A model generated the notes under the pieces. It was not told where the DNA came from. It did not search any database and saw only the letters and a program-made list of their open reading frames with translations. DNA of 64,000 bases, taken from contig JADNRV010000214.1 in the NCBI GenBank assembly GCA_015499995.1, forward strand, positions 1 to 64,000, in the 5' to 3' direction. This document shows positions 55,584-64,000 of the stretch, in pieces; position 1 is the first letter of the stretch; every line of letters begins with the position of its first letter. This DNA comes from Flammula alnicola. Its lineage: Eukaryota > Basidiomycota > Agaricomycetes > Agaricales > Strophariaceae. The translations under genes and the position numbers were made by a program.

Positions 55584-57079
55584 ATGCCCTCCCAGACGTT
55601 TGACGAGCGTAGACTAGTGGGCGTCCACGCGGAACGAGTAACGAATGTGTCAAGCAGGGACTTTCCAGGCCATTACCCTGGTGAAGACCACTCGTGGAAC
55701 CTGGCCAAATTCAAAAAGGTGCGTGAACAAAGTTTATGTTGTTTTTGTTTCGAATGACATTGAAACTTTTTTGGTTGTTGTGTGGGATTTGCAAAGTGCA
55801 GAACTTGAAAGTCAAGGTGCAGAGGTTGTCGCAGCATTCTGTGGACTTTGATATCGTTGGCGTGGATGCGTCGATTGCGAACGCGTTTCGGAGGATTATG
55901 ATTGCTGAGGTGTGTTGTGTTCGAAGTTTTGGTTTGCGCTTTTAAATTCTGACCTGGACCTTTTTCCGTTGTAGGTTCCGACGGTATGTATAGAGCAGGT
56001 CTACGTGTGGAACAACACAACAGTCATCGTAGACGAGATTCTGGCACATCGGCTGGGTCTCGTCCCGCTGAACATAGATCCGTCGCTGTTGGAGATGAAG
56101 AAAGGTGAGTTTTCCTTCTTTTTCTCTCCTTCTTGACGTATGCCGATCCCAGATTATTAACTACTCTCCGCCGACTACACTAGACATCAACGATACCTCC
56201 ACGGACCGCGACACCGTTGTGTTCAAGGTCGACATGACATGCGAGCGGAACCCCAAGGCGCCGAAGGGGTCCATAAAGCCGGAGGAACTGTACATCAACC
56301 ACGAGCTGCTGGCGTCGCACCTGACCTGGTCCCCGTGGGCGAGCAGCAGGACGTGTTCGAGGGCGCGACGCCGGGACCGACAAGGCCGAATATCGTGCTG
56401 GCAAAGCTGAGGCCGGGGCAGTCAGTGAATCTGGAGCTGCATGCGGTGAAAGGTGTAGGCAAGGATCACGCGAAATTTAGTCCTGTCGGTGCGTCTCTAC
56501 ATTTTTATGTTCCTTCCTCCTCTGGCTGACATTGGCTGACGCGTTCTTTGTCCGGTTCAACCCAGCCACCGCCTCCTACCGTCTCCTCCCCCAAATCAAA
56601 ATTACGAAACCGATCCCCCACATCTCGCGGAGAAGTTCCAGAAGTGCTTCTCGCCGGGCGTCATCAAGATCGACCAGCAGACGAACGAAGTCAGCGTCGA
56701 TGAGCGCAATCTGCGGAACGACACGGTTAGTCGCGAAGTTTTGCGGTGGCCAGAGTTCGCGGACTCGGTTGAGCTGAGTCGGGTGCGGGATTATTTTTTG
56801 TGTACGTCTTTTGCCTGTCTTTTGCCCTTCCCTTTTTTTGTTGCTTTTTTTTTTCTTCCACTTCCACTTCACTCCTTGTGAATTTGGAGGCGCTGACGCT
56901 TATTCTTTTCCCCGTTTATAGTTAACGTACAGTCAGAGGGTCCGTATGCTCCCGAGAGGCTGCTACCGGAGTCGATAAAGGTCATGCGGGAAAAATTGGC
57001 TGTGATACGGCAAGCAGCTGAGGCGCTGCGGGAAAAATCTGCGAGAGTGGATAGTGATGTTGTGATGGGAGATGCATGA
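55584..57079 (+). CDS. RPC40: DNA-directed RNA polymerases I and III subunit RPAC1 (AC40), two apparent missing bases
   Basis: Exons: 55584-55718, 55802-55909, 55975-56104, 56184-56488, 56566-56801, 56922-57079; about 357 aa after allowing two missing bases. The alpha-like dimerisation motif is clear ([57 protein letters not shown]), as are [47 protein letters not shown] and the C-terminal helix. The subunit is shared by polymerases I and III and is essential. Exon 4 slips one base at about 56330 (ACCTGGTCCCC, needs GGG) and exon 5 at about 56625 (CACATCTCGCGG, needs one more C). In both exons the splice phase also demands one extra base. An essential single gene with two frameshifts points to sequencing or assembly error. 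Confidence 0.92.
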
Positions 57080-57369
57080 AATTTTAATTTCACCTTCATT
57101 TTTTGAGGTCTACCTTGTTTTTTTTGCCCAAGTCTGAGGGCTATCGAGATTTAAATGGATCCGTTTGAAGGTGTGGGTATGGGATGTGTAATGTCCTGGT
57201 TTACATTCAGAATCATTAGATGATGCTGCCTCGGTTGTACTACACAATATTTGTATTGTACATAGGCTGGGATCTTGCATAACCGCGCAGTCTGCTAGAA
57301 GATACCTTGAACGACGAGTCCATATAGCATATGTACAGGAGGAAGGGGAAAAAAGGTAGATCTGCAAAA

Positions 57370-59405
57370 TTATGTCTGGGATTGCGCGTCTGTGTGATCG
57401 TTGTCGTTGTGCTGGACCGTCGTCGCTTGGTGTTCCGTTGGAGGTATCTGGTTGGTCTTTTCTTCCAGATTCATTGACACTTCTGAAGACCGGTTCTGCG
57501 CCTCCTTAGCCTCCACAATGGGCTCCTCGGTCTTTCCAGCAGGGTCGTCAACCTTTCCGTCAGTCTCGTCGGTCCGTCTAGCACTGTCCTCAGTCGTTTC
57601 ACTAGGCTCGCCGACTTTTCCAACAGCGTCCTCTGTTTTTCCCTGGGCATCTTCCGCCTTACCATCTTGCATATCCTCCAGCTCACTTTCCACACCCTCC
57701 TCTCCGTCCTCTCCTTCCACTTCGCCAATCGCCGCATCCCCAAAAACCTCCCTGAAGACCTTCACAGTCGGCCCGCCCAGAATGGCAAACACCACGCTCT
57801 CGAACACGCCGTGAAACTTGCCACCTGGTTTGGCCAGTAGGTCGAGGAAGATCTGCGCGACGAGCTCGACGTGATTCTGGAATACGCCTGTCCCGAAGGA
57901 TCCCAGCACGAGATGCTGGGCTCCGCGTTTGTGGAAGAGGAAGAGCAGGCGCGCGATGCGCTCGTACATCTCGGCGGAGATCTTCTCTTCGGCGCGGGTC
58001 AGAGGGTAGGGTTCAGAGGGCTGCTCAAGTTCTGCGATGGGTTGTTGGTCGGGTGATGAGATTGCGGGGTGAGGTTCTTCGGGCTGCGTTGATGCAGGCT
58101 CAGAGGCAGGGGTCTCGGACGAGTTGTCGATGAGGTTGGCGTTTTGACTCTCCATGGCATTAGCAGCAGCAGCCGGTTCTGAGCTGTCGTCTTTCGCGTC
58201 CTCTGTCTTTGTAGCTTTCTCTGGCTCGTCTTCAGCTTGTTTCGCCTCTTCATCCGGTACTGACATCTCCACATCCGTGTCCTTGTCGTCTGCAGCGGTA
58301 TCCATATTCTCCGTATCGTGATCCTTACTCTCCTCTTGAGCCTTCTTCCTTTCCTTCGCCTCTTCCTCCTCGAATCTCTTTTTCTCTTCTTCGGCCCTTT
58401 TCTTCCTCCTTTCTGCTTCCTTCGCTCGCGCAGCTTCCGCCGCCTTCACTCTCGCTTTCAACAAGCGCATATCCTCTTGCCATTGAACTTGCTGCCGCAC
58501 TTCTCCAGCATTTACGGCCGCCGACGTCAGGACGTCAACTTCTACTGGCTTCTTCCAATCGCCTTTGTCGTTCCGTATCAGGACGATATTGGGAGAGTAG
58601 ACCATTGCATGGGTGTAAAACGCGTTATCAGGATCCTCAGCATAATGGGCATAGAATTGGGTTGCGATAGGGGTGATTAGAGAGGGGTAGAGTGTCGAGG
58701 AACGGGCGATGGATTCTTCCTGTAGATTTCGAGCAGGTAATTCTGTAAATAAGGATCTCAATGCAAAATAAATTAAAATAAACGAACCTGAGCTTGAGCA
58801 CCGTTGATGAACCCTCCGCCTGGCTTTTTGGCCGAAGCGAAGTTCAGCACCCCGATAGTCTTGTTCTCCACCTCTGGATGGTCATTAATCATCCCGTGCA
58901 GCTTCCTCGCGCCCACTAACGTCGAATATTCCTTTATGAGAATCTTCGTCCGGCGTTCGGCCAACTCGCCAAAGTCGGCCGTGGCCCAGCTCGCGGTCTC
59001 AGCATCGTCAGGCGGGTAATACCCCGTGTTCTCGTTCGTGTAGAAGATCTTCGCCGCGAGGTCGTAGGAGTCCTTAGTACCTGGGGGCACGTAGATTCCC
59101 TGGTCAAGCGTGTCGAGGGTTAGGGCGGCGAAATCGCGCAGCTCGTCGCGCGAGAGCCGGTAGGAAGGATTATGCGGCTGGTACCGTCCCCGTGGGCGGT
59201 AGGTGCCCCGTCTGCGCGATTGGGCAGCATGCGAGCTGTACCGCGATTGTGACTCTGAGTGGTTTGACCCTTGCCAGCTGCCTGGCAGTTGTGGTTCGAG
59301 AGTGTTATCCAAGTCGGGTCTCGATGAGCTATTTGTCAGGGTAGTTGTATCAGAAACGAAGAATTCGTGGATGCGAGAGAGAAAAGCAGGGACACACAGA
59401 AACAT
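57370..59405 (-). CDS. microbial-type poly(ADP-ribose) glycohydrolase, long form
   Basis: Exons (5' to 3'): 59405-58788 and 58719-57370; 1968 nt, 655 aa. The start ATG has a good context (cccaccATG). Residues about 90-340 carry the macrodomain-like catalytic core: TGYYPPDDAE, IGVLNFASAKKPGGGFINGAQAQ joined across the intron to EESIARSSTLYP. This is the GGG-x(n)-QEE signature of microbial-type PARG (TIGR02452/DUF2263), which cleaves poly- or mono-ADP-ribose. YTHAMVYSPNIVLIR and VDVLTSAAVNAG follow. A Lys/Glu coiled coil and acidic Ser/Pro region (about 370-500) interrupts the fold before HLVLGSFGTGVFQN. The C-terminal 110 residues are acidic repeats (GK.ED.. type). The insert and tail are absent from its two neighbours. 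Convergent with RPC40, 290 nt apart. Confidence 0.88.
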
Positions 59406-59694
59406 GGTGGGCGTCGATTCAGACACAGGCTGTTCCGCTACTATCTGTAAGTCGAAAGAATGGTCTATACAGCAGGCCGAGTAGAACACGAATAGCAATC
59501 GATATCGTACTGGTAAATAAGAAAAGAGCTTTCAGACAGGGGAAATAGGCGAGAGGATGCGATTAGATCGATGAGATAAGGACCGGGAATAGAGCAGGTG
59601 GTAGCCGCTGGAAACCGTTTATACGAATTAGGCGCTGGCCTTATGACTCCTTTATTATACATGGAATTGTCAGGCACTGTCAATGAATACTAGT

Positions 59695-61205
59695 ACTACT
59701 TCCCTAGGGTTGGAGACCTTTGGAAATGTTGGTACCTATGTTACAATAATAAGTTACTGGTAAAATACAGGCATATGGAAGAGGGTATAAATAATTGTAC
59801 AGTATTTACTAACTGTGTCCTAGATACTACATAATACAGTGCATCAGAAATAGAAGAAATTGGTATACACTATTAGGGAGTCAGGCAAGGTCTGAAGAGA
59901 CGAAGGAAAAAAGGAAACCCAGATGCAAACCCCCGCAAAGAGTCATACAACTCTACCACGAAAAATGCCTCGAGGGGAAGAATCCCGAGGCAAACTTCTC
60001 GCGTGTATAGTGACCCGGGATAGCAAAGGCCACATAATCGAATGACGAGGCGAATCGAGCACCATGCGCATTGAGGAGCTCGTGCCAAACCTCTGCCATC
60101 GCCCGGATATCGTTCTCAAAAACCCCAGTGCCAAAGCTCCCAAGGACGAGTTGTCGTGCGCCTTGCCGCTCGAAGAGCGCCAGGATCCTGCCCATCCTCT
60201 CTTTCATGACCGCCCGGATTTTAGACTCCACTTCTCCACGAGGACGACGATGGCTGAGCTTGCGCACTTCTCCTGCATTGACAGCGGCGCTGGTGAGGAC
60301 GTCGACCTTGAGAGGGGTCAGCCATGAGCCGTCGTCGTCGTCCCGCAGGAGATGCACGCTGGGAGAATAAATCATGGAGTGTGTGTAGTATCCCCCTTTC
60401 TCGTCGTGTGCGTGGAGCGCGTAGAACGGATGCGCGGCGGGTGTCATAAGAGAGACGTAAAGTGTTGAAGATCGAGCGATGGATTCCTCTTGGGCGTCGG
60501 CACCTGACAGAAACCCTCCGCCTGGTTTGGTGGCAGATGCAAAGTTCAGAATGCCGATCTTTTTGGTTGGATCGATGGAGTGAAGATATCGTGTTCCTTT
60601 CAGCGTAGACATTGGGAGAATGTTTATCTCTGTAGTCCGCCCACTAGAGTGACCATGCCATCCGTGTGGAGCGAGACGCCAATCCACGAGCTCCGGGGCA
60701 TCGCTGGAGTAGAGTCGGGTGTGACGCTGGGTGGGTCTAACATCCACGATGCCCCCGTTGATGGCAGCTATGGTAGAATCGGCAATCTCTCTGAGGCGTG
60801 AGCGCGGCATATAATATTGGGTGTAGGGATATGGGGGTGGCCGGGCAATGCCAAGTTGAGTTATTTTTGGAGTTTGAAGGTGAATGCTCGATTACTTTCA
60901 ACCGAGGAAGTGAATTTGAGCTGATAGAAGTTAGAATAGAAGAGTGACATGTTGGGGTGAGCAAGGCTGGCTGTACATATATACCTTGAGGTTGTAGCCT
61001 GCCTCGGCCAAACGGTGTGCTCTTCCAGGCTCTTCCAGATTTCTAAATTATCTCCGGATCCTAGATTGACTGGCACACGGATTGGACCTTTGGCGAAGTC
61101 GGTATCGGCCCGACAATAAGTAGACTGAGACGACGATGGACTCAGGACCGAGATATCAAGTATTCGTTTCCGACAACCGTGAAGTGGCGTCTTGCACTGA
61201 TTTTT
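59695..61205. repeat. segmental duplication, copy 1 (with the short PARG gene)
   Basis: Matches about 61700-63330 over gene and both flanks, for example actagtactac..ttggagaccttt near 59697 and 61702, and gattggacctttggc near 61082 and 63234. About 174 nt of 5' coding sequence present in copy 2 is missing here. Confidence 0.82.
59953..60810 (-). CDS. microbial-type poly(ADP-ribose) glycohydrolase, N-terminally shortened
   Basis: Single exon, 285 aa. The catalytic signature is intact (IGILNFASATKPGGGFLSG-DAQEESIARSS), with YYTHSMIYSPSVHLLR, VDVLTSAAVNAGEV and LVLGSFGTGVFEN. Compared with the copy at 61951-63015 it lacks a 5' segment, and the former start codon reads ATT (I-A-R-P-P-P-Y-P). Translation probably begins at M-P-R-S-R-L, the next ATG in frame. 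The core domain is complete, so it may still be active. Its upstream region keeps the flank of the duplicated unit. Confidence 0.85.
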   Translation of the reverse strand: MPRSRLREIADSTIAAINGGIVDVRPTQRHTRLYSSDAPELVDWRLAPHGWHGHSSGRTTEINILPMSTLKGTRYLHSIDPTKKIGILNFASATKPGGGFLSGADAQEESIARSSTLYVSLMTPAAHPFYALHAHDEKGGYYTHSMIYSPSVHLLRDDDDGSWLTPLKVDVLTSAAVNAGEVRKLSHRRPRGEVESKIRAVMKERMGRILALFERQGARQLVLGSFGTGVFENDIRAMAEVWHELLNAHGARFASSFDYVAFAIPGHYTREKFASGFFPSRHFSW

Positions 61206-61950
61206 GGGTGGTTAGACACAAGAACCCTCGTGAGGACTGGAAAACCGGAACTTCCCGGCTCCTGTCGCCCGCTATGACAGCTTGAATGTCAGTAAGGCGA
61301 GTCTTTTCGAATGGGACCTCAACGTGTCCAGTGCTGGCCATCTGCTAGCTCAAAGCTCGATGTCGTTACAGTCCTTTGTACTTAATTGCATATGGCTTGC
61401 AGCTGCCGCGTGCCAACCCTGCAAACATGCTGGACATTGGGATGGACTTGAAAACTGGGGTGTATAACAACGTGGTGGGTAGCTATATAGATAGGCTGGA
61501 CTACTTTCCATTGTAATTATACATACCATGACCAATCTACTTATTATTTGACTACTCATCCTCTTGTCCCATGTGTGATCAGGTATTGAAGGGGAAGAGT
61601 CAAGACGATCTTGAGGAATTTGCATTGATACCAGATGTGAAATCTCTGCAGGAGAACAAGTACGAAGACACTGAAGCCTTCCATCGACTCTTTCAAAGAA
61701 TACTAGTACTACTCCCAAGGATTGGAGACCTTTGGCAAATGTTGGTACCTATTTCGCAATAATAAGTATGTAAAATACAGGCATATGGAAGAGGGTATAG
61801 ATAATTGTACAATATTTACTAATTATGTCATAGAGTCTAATACAGTGCATCAGAAACAGAAGAAATTGGTATACTACTAGTAGGGAGTCAGGCAAGCTCT
61901 GAAGAGATGAGGGAAGAAAGGAAAAACCACATGCAAACGGCAGCAAAGAG
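60811..61950. other. duplicated flanks between the two short PARG genes
   Basis: About 1.1 kb made of the 5' flank of copy 1, a roughly 490-nt segment (61205-61700) with no clear partner, and the 3' flank of copy 2. No supported gene. Confidence 0.45.
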
Positions 61951-63330
61951 TCATACAACTCCCGGTGTACCACCACCAAAAACGCCTCTGGGGAAGAATC
62001 CCGAGGCAAACTTCTGGCGTGTATAGCTATCCGGGATAGCAAAGGCTACATTATCGAATGACGAGGCGAATCGAGCACCAGGCGCATGAAGGAGCTCGTG
62101 CCAAATCTCCGCCATCGCCCGGACATCGTTCTGGAAAACCCCAGTGCCAAAGCTCCCAAGGACGAGTTGTCGTGCACCTTGCCGCTCGAAGAGCGCCAGG
62201 ATCCTGCCCATCCTCTCTTTCATGACCGCCCGGATTTTAGACTCCACTTCTCCACGAGGACGACGACGGTTGAGCTTGCGCACTTGGCCTGCATTGACGG
62301 CGGGGCTGGTGAGGACGTCGACCTTGAGAGGGGTCAGCCATGAGCCATCGTCGTCCCGCAGGAGATGCACGCTGGGAGAATAAATCATGGAGTGTGTGTA
62401 GTATCCCCCTTTCTCGTCGTGTGCGTGGAGCGCGTAGAACGGACGCGCGGCGGTTGTCGTAAGAGAGACATAGAGTGTTGAAGACCGAGCGATGGATTCC
62501 TCTTGGGCGCTGGCACCTGATAGAAATCCTCCGCCTGGTTTGGTGGCAGATGCAAAGTTCAGAATCCCGATCTTTTTGGTTGGATCGATGGAGTGAAGAT
62601 ATCGTGCTCCTTTCAGCGTAGACATTGGGAGGATGTTTATCTCTGTAGTCCGCCCACTAGCGTGACCATGCCATCCTTGTGGTGCGAGACGCCAATTCAC
62701 GAGCTCCAGAGCATCGCTGGAGTAGAGTCGGGTGTGACGCTGGGCGGGGCTGACATCTACGATGCCCCCGTTGATGGCAGCTATGGTAGAATCGGCAATC
62801 TCTCTGAGGCGTGAGCGTCTCCCTTCGTCGCCGCGAGGTTGGCGATTTCTTTCATAGGGTTGTCGGCGAGGGCGTTCAGAAGGCAGCTCGTAAGGTTGTT
62901 GATGAGGTTCTGGACGAGTTTCGTGGCGTGGCTGTCGGGAAATTTGTGGATTCGATGGATGATCAGTTGGCGGCATATAATATTGGGTGTAGGGGTATGG
63001 AAGTGGCCAGGCCATGCCAAGTTGTATTTATTTTTGGGGTGATACGGTGAGCGTCCAACCACTTTCACTAAAACTGAGGAACCTGTGAAATGCACTTGAG
63101 CTAGTGGTAGAAGTTAGAATAGAAGAGTGAGTGACACGTTGGAGTGAGCAAGGCTGTACATACAGTATGTACCTTAGCCTCAGCCTGCCCTCTTCTAGAT
63201 TTCTAAATTATCTCGTAGATTGCCTGGTACCCAGATTGGACCTTTGGCAAAGTCGGTGAGCTCTCTGATCGGCCCGATATATCAGGTATTCAGTTCTGCC
63301 AACCGTGAACTTGTGGCATCTTGCAAGGAG
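61700..63330. repeat. segmental duplication, copy 2 (with the complete PARG gene)
   Basis: Partner of 59695-61205. It preserves the full 5' coding region and the ATG of the gene, so it is closer to the ancestral state. Confidence 0.82.
61951..63015 (-). CDS. microbial-type poly(ADP-ribose) glycohydrolase
   Basis: Single exon, 354 aa. The N-terminal 70 residues are Pro/Gln/Arg-rich and disordered (YPYTQYYMPPTDHPSNPQ). The catalytic domain follows: SRLREIADSTIAAINGG, IGILNFASATKPGGGFLSG-SAQEESIARSS, YYTHSMIYSPSVHLLRD, VDVLTSPAVNAGQV and LVLGSFGTGVFQND. It is nearly identical to the gene at 59953-60810 and more distant from that at 57370-59405. The enzyme family removes ADP-ribose from proteins or nucleic acids; no partner ADP-ribosyltransferase is visible in the window. 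Confidence 0.88.
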   Translation of the reverse strand: MAWPLPYPYTQYYMPPTDHPSNPQISRQPRHETRPEPHQQPYELPSERPRRQPYERNRQPRGDEGRRSRLREIADSTIAAINGGIVDVSPAQRHTRLYSSDALELVNWRLAPQGWHGHASGRTTEINILPMSTLKGARYLHSIDPTKKIGILNFASATKPGGGFLSGASAQEESIARSSTLYVSLTTTAARPFYALHAHDEKGGYYTHSMIYSPSVHLLRDDDGSWLTPLKVDVLTSPAVNAGQVRKLNRRRPRGEVESKIRAVMKERMGRILALFERQGARQLVLGSFGTGVFQNDVRAMAEIWHELLHAPGARFASSFDNVAFAIPDSYTRQKFASGFFPRGVFGGGTPGVV

Positions 63331-64000
63331 ACGCTGTGCCGCAGTGCGGTGCAGTCAAGTGCAGTCAGTGTCACCAATATTGTCAGTGTCCACGTGATCT
63401 GTTGACCTTTTCGGAAATTTCGAGGTCCTGACTCTTGAGGCCTGACCTGACATTGACAAGTTACAACCATCGTCGACGCGGGCAGCAGTTGCAGTACTGT
63501 GTGCAGACTCCCATCTGTGCCGAATGTCAAGCTTCAAGTGAGAAGTTACAAAACTCACGCTACCAACCGCTCAAGATCCTATCAGAACAGCTTTCATTTT
63601 CGAACGGTCGTTTCTCAAGCTGTCCGACCAATAGAAGTATGATGTCGACGCAACCATACTGCTACTTGGGTCTCGAATCTTGAAGATCACTTTCATTTCG
63701 ATTTGCTGAAAGTGAACTAAATTTGAGTACCCAATTGATAGATCAGATTCTGCGGACACATCGCTCACAGAGCTCGAGGCTGAGTATGGTTACTTGTGAG
63801 TACAAGGCGGTCTATAATTACCATTGGCTGTACTTACACTTACACAACAGTTTGACCAGATGGCACTCTGATAAATTAACCGATTCCGGCTCCCTCAGGC
63901 AGTGCAGACCTTGAAAGCTTTTTTATTATAATCGTCTCGAATCCCGGGTAGTTCTTTAATAAACTACCTTCTTGGCCTCGCAAGCCCTCTCAGGCATTGC
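63016..64000. other. right end of window, no supported gene
   Basis: The first 300 nt belong to the duplicated 5' flank. The remainder has short open frames on both strands with no recognisable product. A TTTTATTATAA run near 63920 could be a terminator or promoter of a gene beyond the edge. Confidence 0.4.

Noticed and set aside
1..64000. CRISPR arrays, bacterial operons, rRNA genes
   Set aside because: None seen; the intron-rich gene structure is that of a fungal nuclear genome.

Overview
The window is nuclear DNA of a mushroom-forming basidiomycete (Agaricomycetes). This rests on dense 45-70 nt GT-AG introns, a large KDZ-type DNA transposon, Agaricomycete-style kinase-like gene families, and fungal housekeeping genes (THI6, RPC40, a mitochondrial carrier). 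All gene models were spliced by hand; exon phases were checked by arithmetic wherever exon lists are given.

Layout. 0-14 kb: an unrecognised minus-strand gene, three paralogous single-pass membrane proteins (one +, two -) and an intact mitochondrial carrier. 14.3-16.5 kb: bifunctional thiamine gene THI6. 17-30.5 kb: a tandem duplication of a roughly 6-7 kb cassette. Each copy carries two neighbouring, co-oriented paralogues with a nuclease-like N-terminal domain and a kinase-like C-terminal domain, plus the relic of a third kinase. 31-36.6 kb: an RGG-box caprin-like protein, a BTB protein and a phytanoyl-CoA dioxygenase. 36.7-50.6 kb: a cyclase gene split by a 12.5 kb KDZ transposon with long palindromic inverted repeats, a transposase, four passenger genes and a nested MITE. 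50.7-53.5 kb: a damaged 3-hydroxyisobutyrate-dehydrogenase-like gene and a carboxymuconolactone decarboxylase, next to the broken cyclase. 54-57 kb: a SUR7/PalI membrane protein and RNA polymerase I/III subunit RPC40. 57.3-63 kb: three tandem microbial-type poly(ADP-ribose) glycohydrolase genes.

Main discoveries. (1) All three membrane-protein paralogues can be read in frame only if a single G nucleotide is a separate exon between two introns; the second intron is 53 nt in each. (2) In each nuclease/kinase pair the losses are complementary. One protein keeps a nuclease-type E-x-K motif but has lost its kinase catalytic residues; its neighbour keeps the kinase residues but has lost the nuclease lysine. 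Both cassette copies preserve the pattern. This suggests a two-protein system, possibly related in logic to Spok-type killer/resistance proteins; that functional link is inference.

Caveat. Several genes, including the essential RPC40, lack single bases, mostly in short homopolymers. Splice-phase arithmetic supports this. Isolated frameshifts here may therefore be assembly errors, not real mutations.
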